From CANMUM01 sp965263365 (GTDB taxonomy: Bacteria > Pseudomonadota > Alphaproteobacteria > Rhodobacterales > Rhodobacteraceae), in the NCBI GenBank assembly GCA_965263365.1, contig OZ253672.1, positions 2,170,001-2,234,000 of the forward strand: DNA of 64,000 bases. The letters run 5' to 3'. The position numbers and the translations under genes were made by a program. The notes below the pieces were generated by a model that ran no database searches, had not been told where the DNA came from, and saw only the letters and a program-made list of their open reading frames with translations. Positions 16,582 through 25,577 of the stretch are shown one piece after another. The stretch's first letter is position 1; each line of letters begins with the position of its first letter.

Positions 16582-18147
16582 ATGTACAATAATATTCAAA
16601 AATTAGCGGTGATGCTTGTTGCTATGGTTTCCGCGACTGCAGTCAGTGCACAAGAAACGCTTGGCGAAAAAATTGATTCAGCCTTTTCAGTTTTTGCCAA
16701 TCCGTTTGTGAATTTTATCTTTGCACCACTTCCTTTCGAAATTGCGGGAACGCAAATGCCTTGGATTGTTCTATGGCTTGTTGTCGCGGCAACAATCTTT
16801 TCGATTTACTTTGCATTTATTCAGTTCCGCGCGTTTCGACTATCGCTTTCGATTGTGAAGGGCGATTATTCTGATCCCAATGACGCGGGCGAAGTTTCGC
16901 ATTTTCAGGCGCTTGCAACAGCGCTGTCAGGAACAGTGGGACTTGGAAACATCGCGGGTGTTGCTGTGGCCGTTTCAATCGGGGGCGCTGGCGCAACCTT
17001 TTGGATGATTTTGGCTGGCCTTCTCGGAATGGCTTCTAAATTCACAGAATGTACGCTCGGTGTGAAATATCGGAATGAATACGCAGATGGTTCTGTATCG
17101 GGTGGCCCAATGTATTACATGACAAAGGGTTTTGCAGAGCGCGGATTGCCATTAGGCAAATTCTTGGCGATTTTGTTCTCGATATTCTGTATCTTCGGTG
17201 CACTTGGCGGCGGAAATATGTTCCAAGCCAATCAAGCTCATCAAGCCATTGCGGGTATTGTTGCTCCTGAAAGTGGATATCCGGGGATTATCACGGGTGT
17301 GATCTTTGCGGTCGTCGTTTTCTTGGTGATTGTGGGCGGCCTAAAATCAATCGCGAAAGTGACGGAGAAGGTCGTACCTTTCATGGGTGTGATGTATGTT
17401 GGTGCTGCGCTTATCATCTTGATCATGAACTTCAGTCAAATCGGTTGGGCCTTTGGTCAAATTTTCGGCGGTGCATTTACGGCTTCTGGTGTTGTTGGCG
17501 GTGTTGTTGGGGCATTGATCCAAGGATTTAAACGTGCGGCATTCTCAAATGAAGCCGGCGTTGGTTCAGCGGCAATCGCGCACTCAGCAGTTCGTACAAA
17601 AGAACCCATTACAGAAGGTCTTGTTTCGCTTCTTGAGCCGTTTATTGATACGGTTGTGATTTGTACGATGACAGCGCTTGTTATCATCATTACAGGCCAG
17701 CTCGTTCAAGACCCAAATTCAGGACTTTACGTTTTGAACGAAGCCGGCAGCGCAATTCAAACCGCAACAGGTGCAACGGGCGTAAGCTTGACGTCTGCAG
17801 CATTTTCTAGCCAAATTCCATTTTTCAACTATTTGTTGGCGATTGCGGTTATTTTGTTTGCGTTTTCAACGATGATTTCGTGGTCTTATTATGGTCTTAA
17901 AGCTTGGACTTTCCTTTTTGGTGAAGGCCAACTCGTTGAGATCATTTTCAAAGTCATCTTCTGCTTCTTCGTTATTGTGGGTGCAGCCATTCCGCTTGGA
18001 ACGGTTATCGACTTCTCAGATGCTGCAATTTTTGCGATGGCGGTTGTGAATATCGTTGCGCTTTATTGCTTGATGCCGATTGTTAAAACTGAACTTGATA
18101 GCTTTATGGCACGCATCAAATCTGGTGAAATCAAAAAGTATAAGTAA
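16582..18147 (+). CDS. Sodium:alanine/glycine symporter (AGCS family)
   Basis: The 521-residue polytopic protein belongs to the AGCS family (AgcS/DagA), which imports alanine or glycine with sodium. Family motifs include LSGTVGLGNIAGVAVAVSIG and ATFWMILAGLLGMASKFTEC in the first half, and GFKRAAFSNEAGVGSAAIAH in the middle. The N-terminus (about 23 residues ending AVSAQ) looks like a cleavable signal peptide ahead of the usual first helix. The gene is co-transcribed with uspA2 and ends in a strong intrinsic terminator. Confidence 0.93.
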   Translation: MYNNIQKLAVMLVAMVSATAVSAQETLGEKIDSAFSVFANPFVNFIFAPLPFEIAGTQMPWIVLWLVVAATIFSIYFAFIQFRAFRLSLSIVKGDYSDPNDAGEVSHFQALATALSGTVGLGNIAGVAVAVSIGGAGATFWMILAGLLGMASKFTECTLGVKYRNEYADGSVSGGPMYYMTKGFAERGLPLGKFLAILFSIFCIFGALGGGNMFQANQAHQAIAGIVAPESGYPGIITGVIFAVVVFLVIVGGLKSIAKVTEKVVPFMGVMYVGAALIILIMNFSQIGWAFGQIFGGAFTASGVVGGVVGALIQGFKRAAFSNEAGVGSAAIAHSAVRTKEPITEGLVSLLEPFIDTVVICTMTALVIIITGQLVQDPNSGLYVLNEAGSAIQTATGATGVSLTSAAFSSQIPFFNYLLAIAVILFAFSTMISWSYYGLKAWTFLFGEGQLVEIIFKVIFCFFVIVGAAIPLGTVIDFSDAAIFAMAVVNIVALYCLMPIVKTELDSFMARIKSGEIKKYK

Positions 18148-18172
18148 TTTACTTTTCAAATATTTAATCATG

Positions 18173-18203
18173 ATCCTCGCACTTTAGGTGCGGGGATTTT
18201 TTT
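18173..18203 (+). terminator. Intrinsic terminator of the uspA2-AGCS operon
   Basis: ATCCTCGCAC (18173-18182) pairs with GTGCGGGGAT (18188-18197) with one G-T wobble and a five-base loop, followed by a run of T. Confidence 0.88.
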
Positions 18204-18287
18204 GGCTTGTTTGAGTTTGTGGGTGTGATGTTGATTTAAAATTAACTCTATAATAATCTTTTTTTAAGAAATTTAGGGGGATATTTT

Positions 18288-18437
18288 ATGAAATCAATCA
18301 TACAAAAATTTATTATAGCAACGCTTTCAGTCGTTTTAATTGCCGCTTCAGCAACGGCACATAGTGGTAGCTGTCGAAAAGATTCGCCTCAGGGTCAATG
18401 TTGTCATGCGGGCTCAGAGCTGCTTCACTGTCATTAA
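18288..18437 (+). CDS. Small secreted Cys/His-rich protein (49 aa)
   Basis: ATG at 18288 follows AGGGGG (18275-18280) with a seven-base spacer. The product has a signal peptide (lysine-containing start, hydrophobic FIIATLSVVLIAASATA, cleavage before HS). The mature part has only about 25 residues: HSGSCRKDSPQGQCC, HAGSELLHCH. Four Cys and four His in such a short chain, ending in HCH, suggest metal binding or disulfide cross-links in the periplasm. It resembles small secreted proteins of the H-x-x-x-C...GxxHCH pattern; I cannot name a function. TATAAT lies at 18249-18254. It stands alone between an intrinsic terminator and acpS. Confidence 0.72.
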   Translation: MKSIIQKFIIATLSVVLIAASATAHSGSCRKDSPQGQCCHAGSELLHCH

Positions 18438-18503
18438 TTACACGTTTATTGCGAGATAAATTTGCGTCTAGAAGGCGCGCGGTTCTCATGTTAAGCAGAT
18501 AAC

Positions 18504-18923
18504 ATGATTATTGGCATTGGAACCGATCTTGCGAATATTGGGCGTATCGAAAAAACGTTAGACCGATTTGGTGAGCGTTTTAAGAAGCGCTGCTTCACAC
18601 CCATTGAACAGGCGCGCGCTGACCGCACATTTTATCCACCTGCAGTATATGCGCGGCGTTGGGCTGCGAAGGAGGCTTGTGTGAAAGCGCTCGGAACAGG
18701 CCTCTCGATGGGAATTTCATGGGTCGACATGGAAGTTCGAAATTTACGCACGGGTCAGCCCACGATGAGATTGACGGGATGGGCGCTTAAAAGACTTGAA
18801 GATTTAACTCCTGAGGGTTACATCCCAAATATAAATGTGAGTTTAACGGACGATCATCCTTGGGCGCAGGCCTTTGTTGTGATTGATGTTCAAAAAGAGG
18901 AAGCACAAGATGGCGAAGGCTAA
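18504..18923 (+). CDS. acpS: Holo-[acyl-carrier-protein] synthase
   Basis: AcpS transfers the 4'-phosphopantetheine arm of CoA to ACP. At 139 residues it has family length, with IGIGTDLANIGRIE at the N-terminus (Mg-binding Asp about residue 8) and WAAKEACVKALGTG around residue 53, the two signatures of the family. It is the first gene of the acpS-lepB-rnc-era-DUF1491-recO operon. Its last 14 bases overlap lepB. Confidence 0.95.
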   Translation: MIIGIGTDLANIGRIEKTLDRFGERFKKRCFTPIEQARADRTFYPPAVYARRWAAKEACVKALGTGLSMGISWVDMEVRNLRTGQPTMRLTGWALKRLEDLTPEGYIPNINVSLTDDHPWAQAFVVIDVQKEEAQDGEG

Positions 18924-19653
18924 AAAACACACTCCGCTATGGCGCACAGCGCTCGAAGCTATTTTGATTGCAGTGTTTATTCATACTTTTTTGTTTCGTC
19001 CTTTTTATATTCCATCTTCGTCAATGAAGCCGAATTTGTTGATCGGCGATTACGTTATTATCAACAAATTTTCTTATGGATATTCTTGTTATTCGCCTTA
19101 TTTTCCGGTGTGTTCGGGCGAAGGTCGCATTTTTGGGAAAGCGCCTGAACGCGGAGATGTTGTCGTTTTTTCGAACCCAAGAGATGATCGTACATTTGTG
19201 AAACGTGTCATAGGTTTGCCTGGTGAGCGTGTAAAAGTTGAGGGTGGTCAGGTTTTTATTAATGGCGAGGCACTCCCGTTAACTCAACTTGAGGCATATC
19301 CGGAAAAATTGACAGATCACAAGCACGAGACCGTATGTGTCCAAACAGATGATGAAAATTGTTATGTGAATCAAAAATTAGAAACACTTCCAAATGGATT
19401 AGAGATCGCGATCTTTGATCAATCGCCCAGAGCAGCCTTGGATAATTTTCGTGAACAAACGGTTCCAGAAGGCCATTATTTTGTAATGGGTGATAATCGC
19501 GATCGTTCTGATGATAGCAGAGGTCAAGTGGGAATGTTGCCTGATAATCGCGTTATTGGAAAAGCCAAGCTTATCGTGTTTTCCTCTTCGGGTTCATCTT
19601 TGTTCCAAGTTCACAAATGGCGCGGAGATCGTTTTTTCAAGTGGGTTGAATAG
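18910..19653 (+). CDS. lepB: Signal peptidase I
   Basis: LepB removes signal peptides from exported preproteins at the periplasmic face of the inner membrane. A single N-terminal anchor (ALEAILIAVFIHTFLF) is followed by IPSSSMKPNLLIGD with the nucleophile Ser about residue 38, RTFVKRVIGLPGE with the general-base Lys about 98, and MGDNRDRSDDSR. The ATG at 18910 follows AGAGGA and gives 247 residues; an earlier in-frame ATG at 18883 would overlap acpS further and is less likely. Two extra Cys residues (YSCYSPYFPVCSG) fit the disulfide-containing insertion seen in many proteobacterial LepB proteins. Confidence 0.95.
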   Translation: MAKAKKHTPLWRTALEAILIAVFIHTFLFRPFYIPSSSMKPNLLIGDYVIINKFSYGYSCYSPYFPVCSGEGRIFGKAPERGDVVVFSNPRDDRTFVKRVIGLPGERVKVEGGQVFINGEALPLTQLEAYPEKLTDHKHETVCVQTDDENCYVNQKLETLPNGLEIAIFDQSPRAALDNFREQTVPEGHYFVMGDNRDRSDDSRGQVGMLPDNRVIGKAKLIVFSSSGSSLFQVHKWRGDRFFKWVE

Positions 19654-20336
19654 TGTCGCAGTCTGGCTCAAAGCACACGCGCTTGCAGGATCGCTTGGGG
19701 TACAAATTTCAAGAAAGAGCCTTGTTAAATGAAGCCCTGCATCATCCCTCTTTATCCGGAAAAATTGATAATCAACGGCTTGAGTTTCTCGGAGATCGCG
19801 TTCTTGGCTTGGTAATTGCCGAAGAACTTCTTAGGCGAGATCCAAAAGCCAAAGAAGGAGATCTGGCGCCAAGATTAAATTTTCTCGTTCGTAAAGAAAC
19901 CTGTTCCAAGGTTGCCGAAGAATTAATGTTGGGAGATGAAATAAAGCTTGGCCGTTCTGAGAGTATGTCAGGTGGGCGCCGTAAAATGGCGATCTTGGGC
20001 GATGTAATGGAAGCGATTATCGCGTCAATTTATTTAGATGGCGGTTTTGAAAAGGCGCGTGATTTTGTGTTGCAAAAATGGTCTTCGTTGCTTGAATCTG
20101 TTCCTGAAGACGCGGTTGATCCAAAAACACGGTTACAAGAATTTTTACAAAAGCGAGGATTAAGCGCGCCGAATTACCAAGTGATAAGCCGTGATGGCCC
20201 AGATCACGCGCCCGAGTTTACTGTCAAAGCCGAAGCACTTAATGAGTTCAGCACCGGCGTTGGATCAAACAAAAAACGCGCAGAATCTAACGCGGCGGAG
20301 GCACTATATAAAATGTTGCGAGATAAACATGACTGA
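19653..20336 (+). CDS. rnc: Ribonuclease III
   Basis: RNase III cleaves double-stranded RNA, including rRNA precursors. The 227-residue protein has the catalytic signature RLEFLGDRVLGLV (Glu about 44, Asp about 48), the second metal-site stretch LGDVMEAIIASIYLDGG, and a C-terminal double-stranded RNA-binding domain (about residues 155-225). It starts at GTG, overlapping the lepB stop by one base, so translation is coupled. Confidence 0.95.
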   Translation: MSQSGSKHTRLQDRLGYKFQERALLNEALHHPSLSGKIDNQRLEFLGDRVLGLVIAEELLRRDPKAKEGDLAPRLNFLVRKETCSKVAEELMLGDEIKLGRSESMSGGRRKMAILGDVMEAIIASIYLDGGFEKARDFVLQKWSSLLESVPEDAVDPKTRLQEFLQKRGLSAPNYQVISRDGPDHAPEFTVKAEALNEFSTGVGSNKKRAESNAAEALYKMLRDKHD

Positions 20337-21234
20337 TCGATTTGGATATATTGCATTAATTGGTGAGCCTAATGCTGGGAAATCAACACTGCTTAACGCC
20401 ATGGTTGGGGCAAAACTCGCCATTGTGACGCATAAAGTTCAAACCACACGTTCCCGTATTAGAGGTATCGCCATAGAAGGCCAATCTCAGATGGTTTTTG
20501 TGGATACGCCGGGATTGTTCAAGCCACGCCGAGGTTTAGATCGCGCTATGGTATCGGCCGCTTGGTCGGGCGCAGATGAAGCTGACCTAATCGCATTATT
20601 GGTTGAGGCGCATCGGGGCTTAACGCATGGCGTGCAAAAAATTATCGATCGCCTTAAAGAAGCTAATCAAAATACGCCCGTGATTTTGATTGTAAATAAA
20701 ATTGATAAAGTGAAATCAGAGACCCTTCTTGCATTAGTTGATAGCTTGAATGAAAAATTTGACTTTGATCAAAGCTATATGATTTGTGCGACCAAGGGGC
20801 ACGGACTGACAAAACTTCGCAGTGATTTAGCAGCAAGTATGCCTGAAGGTGTGTGGCATTATCCAGAAGATCAAATTGCTGATATTCCTATGCGAATGAT
20901 TGCCGCCGAGGTGACACGTGAAAAGCTTATGCTTCGCCTCCACGAAGAACTTCCTTATCAATTAACAGTTGAGAATGAATCTTGGGAGGAGCGAAAAGAT
21001 GGTTCTATTAAAATAAACCAGCTTATTTTCGTTGCTCGTGATGGGCATAAAGGCATTATCCTTGGTAAAGGTGGTGAAACGATAAAAGCTGTTTCTCAAG
21101 CCGCGCGCGTGGAAATTTCTGAATTTCTAGGCTGTAAGGTTCATTTGTTTTTGCAAGTGAAGGTTGATACGAAGTGGCTAGATTCTTCTGAGCGCTTTAC
21201 GCATATGGGGCTAGACTTTAAGGATAGTCAATGA
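20329..21234 (+). CDS. era: GTPase Era
   Basis: Era is a 30S-maturation GTPase that binds the 3' end of 16S rRNA. The 301-residue protein has G1 GEPNAGKST, G3 DTPGL, G4 NKID, and a C-terminal KH domain with GKGGETIK. The ORF is open far upstream inside rnc, but the ATG at 20329 overlaps the rnc stop by eight bases and gives the canonical start MTDRFGYIALIGEPN. Confidence 0.95.
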   Translation: MTDRFGYIALIGEPNAGKSTLLNAMVGAKLAIVTHKVQTTRSRIRGIAIEGQSQMVFVDTPGLFKPRRGLDRAMVSAAWSGADEADLIALLVEAHRGLTHGVQKIIDRLKEANQNTPVILIVNKIDKVKSETLLALVDSLNEKFDFDQSYMICATKGHGLTKLRSDLAASMPEGVWHYPEDQIADIPMRMIAAEVTREKLMLRLHEELPYQLTVENESWEERKDGSIKINQLIFVARDGHKGIILGKGGETIKAVSQAARVEISEFLGCKVHLFLQVKVDTKWLDSSERFTHMGLDFKDSQ

Positions 21235-21539
21235 GCAAACGCTTAAAATCATCTCATTGGTTGGACGCGTATCGTTCGCGATTGGTTGCGAAACTTATTC
21301 CCTATTATGTTGTGAAAAAAGGGGATCCAGATGCGGGTACGCTCTTCATTCGTGTGAATGATAAAGATTTATATGTCCCTCAATATGACTACGACGCCGA
21401 TCAGCGTGTCTGGCAAATTGTTGCTTCTGATGCACAAATCGAAGACTATTTGAAACAGCAGGAAAAATTCGATCCTGATTATTGGCTACTTGATGTTGAG
21501 GCGGGCGGCGAAAAATTATTGTTTGTAGACGGTTTATGA
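21231..21539 (+). CDS. DUF1491 family protein
   Basis: The small 102-residue cytoplasmic protein has the conserved blocks of DUF1491: WLDAYRSRL near the N-terminus, VVKKGDPDAGTLFIRV, and DPDYWLLDVE near the C-terminus. Function is unknown. It is linked by ATGA overlaps both to era upstream and to recO downstream, an order I know from alphaproteobacteria, which suggests a translation- or ribosome-linked housekeeping role (inference). Confidence 0.85.
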   Translation: MSKRLKSSHWLDAYRSRLVAKLIPYYVVKKGDPDAGTLFIRVNDKDLYVPQYDYDADQRVWQIVASDAQIEDYLKQQEKFDPDYWLLDVEAGGEKLLFVDGL

Positions 21540-22249
21540 TCAACTGGAGTGATGAAGGCGTTATTATTGACTTTAGACGGCACGGAGAAACGAGTGCGAT
21601 AATTGAAGTGTTTACTCATTCTCATGGTCGTCACCTCGGTGTAATGAAAGGAGGAGGCTCTCGAGCAAAATCCCCTCAATTGCAACCTGGTTGTTTATCG
21701 AAAGTCGAATATAGTGCCCGCTTAGAAGAACATTTAGGGCGTTTTAGACTAGAAGCCGTTCGTAATTTTACAGCGTCGTTAATGAGTGATCCATTAAAGC
21801 TTTTGTCGTTCCAATCCATATGTGCTTTGATTAAGTTTGCGATGGTGGAGCGTGATCCGCATCCAAATTTATATGTGAATTTGCAGCAATGGCTTCAAAG
21901 TGAAAACTATTTGGCTGAATATGCGCGTTTTGAACTCGAACTCTTGTCGGAAGCGGGATTTCAACTTGATTTGATGCGTTGTGCTGTAACGGGACGCATT
22001 GATAATCTTCAATTTGTGTCGCCAAAATCAGGCCGTGCAATTTCGAAAGAGGCAGCCGGCGAGTGGGCCGATCGGCTTTTGCCTTATTCAACGATTTTTG
22101 CAGGAGATGATGGGGGTAATATTCAATCGGCACTTAAAACTACAGGTCATTTTTTGACAGATTGGCTCGCGCCGATGAATGGTAGGTACGAGTTGCCTAA
22201 GGCACGCGAGCGATTACTCAAAAAAGTTGATACGATTACGAATCTGTGA
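21536..22249 (+). CDS. recO: DNA repair protein RecO
   Basis: RecO loads RecA onto SSB-coated gaps with RecR. The 237-residue protein has the N-terminal OB-fold (WSDEGVIIDFRRHGETSAIIEVFT, then GRHLGVMKGGGS) and the helical C-terminal domain. It lacks an obvious zinc-finger cysteine cluster, as in many alphaproteobacterial members. It is the last gene of the operon; its 3' end overlaps the convergent L,D-transpeptidase gene by 14 bases. Confidence 0.92.
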   Translation: MINWSDEGVIIDFRRHGETSAIIEVFTHSHGRHLGVMKGGGSRAKSPQLQPGCLSKVEYSARLEEHLGRFRLEAVRNFTASLMSDPLKLLSFQSICALIKFAMVERDPHPNLYVNLQQWLQSENYLAEYARFELELLSEAGFQLDLMRCAVTGRIDNLQFVSPKSGRAISKEAAGEWADRLLPYSTIFAGDDGGNIQSALKTTGHFLTDWLAPMNGRYELPKARERLLKKVDTITNL

Positions 22250-22991
22250 TTTTGATAATTTCGTCTTCAGGCACTTCCAGAGGCTGACTAATCGTATGTT
22301 CGGAAATGTCGGTAATGACAGTTTCTAAAAAATTTGGAACTTCTTCTTCTTCATCGGAGGAATTTTTGAGCGGTAGCACAACGACTTTAGTCCCGATAGG
22401 CACACGGTTATAAAGATCTATGACATGTTCATTAAACATTCGAATACACCCTGATGAAGAGGCTGATCCAATTGAATTTGGGCTATTTGTACCATGAATT
22501 CTGTATAATGTGTCTTGTCCGTTGCTGTATAAATAAAGAGAGCGGGCGCCTAGTGGATTGCGCGTGCCGCCTTCGACCAATTCTGGCAGGTTAGGGTTTT
22601 CTTCGCGCATATCTGGCGTGGGTCTCCACACTGGCCAATGCGTTTTACGCGCAATTTGGGCTGTTCCGTACCATTCTTCTCCTTCTCGTCCGACAGCAAT
22701 CGGATAGCGTAGCGCTACAAATTCATCATTTTCCATTAGATAAATAAATTTTTCATTCGGATCGACGATCAGTGTTCCCTTCGGATACCTATATGGCGAG
22801 CGTGTGCGTACGATTTGTAAGTTCGCACTCACATTTGAAAAATCAACCCAAGCCCCCTGATGAGGTTCGGATTCATAAGTTGAACGCGGTGCGGGCTCAA
22901 TAATTTCATTTTCAATTGGTATTAGGCATGCGCTCAGTGCAAAGAAAATGGCCGAGATGAAAAGCACGTTCAGAAATTTTGAGATGGGCAT
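22236..22991 (-). CDS. L,D-transpeptidase (YkuD/ErfK type) lipoprotein
   Basis: The 251-residue envelope enzyme has a lipoprotein leader (FFALSAC, lipidated Cys about residue 22) and a YkuD domain (about 70-215). The domain carries the catalytic IHGTNSPNSIG and SSSGCIRM motifs (Cys about 182), used to form 3-3 peptidoglycan cross-links or to attach proteins to peptidoglycan. The acidic tail (DEEEEVP) is extra. In-frame starts exist farther upstream (23063, 23003), but the ATG at 22991 comes directly after the stop of the upstream gene and places the leader correctly. It is co-transcribed with the HExxH lipoprotein gene. Confidence 0.87.
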   Translation of the reverse strand: MPISKFLNVLFISAIFFALSACLIPIENEIIEPAPRSTYESEPHQGAWVDFSNVSANLQIVRTRSPYRYPKGTLIVDPNEKFIYLMENDEFVALRYPIAVGREGEEWYGTAQIARKTHWPVWRPTPDMREENPNLPELVEGGTRNPLGARSLYLYSNGQDTLYRIHGTNSPNSIGSASSSGCIRMFNEHVIDLYNRVPIGTKVVVLPLKNSSDEEEEVPNFLETVITDISEHTISQPLEVPEDEIIKITDS

Positions 22992-22992
22992 T

Positions 22993-23595
22993 TTAAAACC
23001 CATAAACTGTATTTGGGTCGTCATAGCCTCGGTGACCCCATTCAATGGCTTCGCGTTCCACAAGAGGAAGTTTTCCAGGGCCTAAGACAACTGTTTCTAC
23101 AAAAGATCGCTCAATCATTTGATCAATGCCATAAACCTCAAATTGACGAACATGAGCGAGCTCGTGAGCTAAAATTTCATAATATTTAGGATTGTCGCCG
23201 ATCATATCAGGACGGAAATAAATGGCATATCCGATAACTTGAGCGACAACAAATGTGCCATGAATATTGGCTTCTGACGAAGGCATATCAAATGTTGCTA
23301 ATAGGCGAACACGCTCAGGATGAGCAACACCGACTTTTTGAGCCAGTTCTAGTTCAAATGGACGGAGTGGGCGGCCTTCTTCAAGTGCGTAGGCTTCTTG
23401 CTCTCTCAATATTGCGCGCTCTTCGGGTATGCGTGTCGCGATTGCATCTAAGAGATATTGCGGTGGATTATCAATACGTCTTTGCTCTTCAGCAGTTATA
23501 GGCGCATGTGCTTTTATTGATGCTGAATTAGCGCAGGAAATTAGGGTAAAAACCGCAAGAGCCAGGCAAAAGCTGTGTTTAGCAAAATTAATCAT
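22993..23595 (-). CDS. Putative lipoprotein with HExxH zinc-protease motif
   Basis: The 200-residue protein has a lipobox (TLISC, Cys about residue 21). In its C-terminal third it contains ILAHELAHVRQFEVYG, an HExxH zinc site (His 144, Glu 145, His 148), with Glu residues about 35 downstream (EREAIEWGHRG) that could supply the third ligand. I do not recognise a named family. The segment IHGTFVVAQVIGYAIYFRP before it fits the beta-strand edge of a gluzincin-like fold. It lies directly upstream of, and in one operon with, the L,D-transpeptidase, suggesting a cell-wall or outer-membrane lipoprotein role (inference). Confidence 0.68.
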   Translation of the reverse strand: MINFAKHSFCLALAVFTLISCANSASIKAHAPITAEEQRRIDNPPQYLLDAIATRIPEERAILREQEAYALEEGRPLRPFELELAQKVGVAHPERVRLLATFDMPSSEANIHGTFVVAQVIGYAIYFRPDMIGDNPKYYEILAHELAHVRQFEVYGIDQMIERSFVETVVLGPGKLPLVEREAIEWGHRGYDDPNTVYGF

Positions 23596-23708
23596 TTTTC
23601 ATACATAGTTATTTTTTCATCGATTAACTTTGCATAAATTTTAATTGCGGTCTAGTTCGCCCTTTCAATACCATTGATTCAAAAGCACCGTGTGTCAATT
23701 TTGTCGAA

Positions 23709-25346
23709 CTAACTGAGCAACCGCCGCGCAATGACTTGTGCTTGAATTTCGGCGGCACCCTCAAAAATATTTAAGATGCGCGCGTCACAAAGCACACGCG
23801 ATATTTCATATTCGAGAGCAAAACCATTTCCTCCATGAATCTGCAATGCGTTATCGGCATTTGACCACGCGATGCGTGCGCCGAGAAGTTTTGCCATACC
23901 TGCCTCGAGATCACATCTACGTTCTTGATCTTTTTCACGGGCGGCGAAATACGTTAATTGCCGTGCGACCATAATCTCGACAATCATCATTGCGAGTTTT
24001 GAATAAATGCGCTGGAACTCAAGAAGTGGTTTTCCAAATTGAATGCGCTCATTTGCGTATCTAAAACCAAGTTCAAAAGCATTTTGAGCGACGCCAATGG
24101 CGCGGGCTGCGGTTTGGATGCGTGCACTTTCAAAGGTTGTCATAAGTTGCTTAAACCCTTGACCTTCCTCACTTCCGAGTAGATTTGCGCTGGGCACTTC
24201 GAATTCTTCAAATCCGATTTCGTATTCTTTCATGCCGCGATAACCCAATACTTCAATTTCGCCTCCTGACATGCCTTTGGCTGGAAATGGCTCTTCAACT
24301 GTGCCTCTGGTTTTTTCGGCAAGAAGCATTGATAGGCCGCGGTAATCAGTGGTGTCTGGATTTGTGCGGACGAGGAGCGTCATTACATCGGCGCGGGCTG
24401 CGTGTGTAATCCACGTTTTATTCCCGGTTACTTTATAAATATCGCCCTCTTTAGTTGCGCGTGTTTTTAATGAGCCTAGATCTGAGCCGGTGTTGGGTTC
24501 GGTGAAAACAGCAGTTGGCAAAGTTGTGCCCGAGGTTATTTTGGGGAGCCAATGTTTCTTTTGTTCTTCTGTGCCACCAGCGATTATGAGTTCCGCTGCA
24601 ATTTCTGCACGGGTTCCGAGAGACCCAACCCCGATATAGCCGCGACTCAGCTCTTCTGACACAATACACATTGCGAGTTTACCCATTCCGAATCCTCCAT
24701 ATTCTTCAGGAACGGTAAGGCCAAATACACCAAGCTCCGATAATTCTTCTAATATTTCGATCGGGATTAATTCATCATTGAGATGCCATTCATGGGCAAA
24801 TGGTGCGACACGGTCTTGTGCAAATTTATAGAATTGCGCACGAACCATATCCGAATCTTCATCTAACCCATCATCGCCAACCACTGAACGACCTTCGAAT
24901 TGAATCATATTTTGGATGAGTGCATGACGTGACTCGTTCGAATTTGCGCGTAGGAGCGTTTGCACACTTTCGTTTTGAATGAGTTCCGTAATTTTTTCTG
25001 GGCTTAGGTCACGAACGCGAAAGAACTCATTTTGACTCATCGGTATTCCGCCGATGATTTGACTGAGATATTCTCCAAAAGCAATTTGCAAAATCAAAGA
25101 ATTGCTTTCTTCAAAACGATTGTTTGCAATCAAATTTTCTGCCCAATTCAACATTTGTTCGAGGGCGGTTACATATGTTGACAACCATGCAAAGCCGTGT
25201 AGATCAAATTGATTTTGGTTGAGTTCAGAACTGCTCGGCTTTTCGCCAAAGCGAGAGTTCAAAATCATTTTTGTTTCGTCCTGAAGTGCTTTGATTAGTT
25301 TGAGCGCGCTCTGACAATTTTTGATAAGATGATTGACTTTGGTCAT
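23709..25346 (-). CDS. mcd: Acyl-CoA dehydrogenase, probably (2S)-methylsuccinyl-CoA dehydrogenase
   Basis: The 545-residue flavoprotein has an N-terminal helical extension of about 165 residues before the acyl-CoA dehydrogenase core. Core motifs are GLTVPEEYGGFGMG, AVFTEPNTGSDLGSL, GNKTWITHAARADV and the C-terminal NIFEGAAEIQAQVIARRLL. The long N-terminal extension and this C-terminus are features I associate with Mcd of the ethylmalonyl-CoA pathway, which oxidises methylsuccinyl-CoA to mesaconyl-CoA during acetate or C1 assimilation. No other pathway gene (ccr, ecm, mch) is in the window, so the assignment rests on domain architecture. It lies 113 bases upstream of the lipoprotein pair and is probably separate from them. 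Confidence 0.75.
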   Translation of the reverse strand: MTKVNHLIKNCQSALKLIKALQDETKMILNSRFGEKPSSSELNQNQFDLHGFAWLSTYVTALEQMLNWAENLIANNRFEESNSLILQIAFGEYLSQIIGGIPMSQNEFFRVRDLSPEKITELIQNESVQTLLRANSNESRHALIQNMIQFEGRSVVGDDGLDEDSDMVRAQFYKFAQDRVAPFAHEWHLNDELIPIEILEELSELGVFGLTVPEEYGGFGMGKLAMCIVSEELSRGYIGVGSLGTRAEIAAELIIAGGTEEQKKHWLPKITSGTTLPTAVFTEPNTGSDLGSLKTRATKEGDIYKVTGNKTWITHAARADVMTLLVRTNPDTTDYRGLSMLLAEKTRGTVEEPFPAKGMSGGEIEVLGYRGMKEYEIGFEEFEVPSANLLGSEEGQGFKQLMTTFESARIQTAARAIGVAQNAFELGFRYANERIQFGKPLLEFQRIYSKLAMMIVEIMVARQLTYFAAREKDQERRCDLEAGMAKLLGARIAWSNADNALQIHGGNGFALEYEISRVLCDARILNIFEGAAEIQAQVIARRLLS

Positions 25347-25577
25347 GGAACTTCCTTTTTTTGCATTGCAGCAGATCTGTTAGCAGTTGCAAAATTTATG
25401 AATGCTTTTTGTGAATTCGTCAAGTGTCAGTAATAATCTTTCTTAATGCGCAAAAATAATGTCATTAAATTTCACAAGGTCGACGAGAAATTGATTTTAG
25501 TCTATATTCAACCGATAAACGGCATTTGCCTAGTTTTGTAATTGCGAACTCGAAGAAATTGGTTTAGCGCTCTATTC

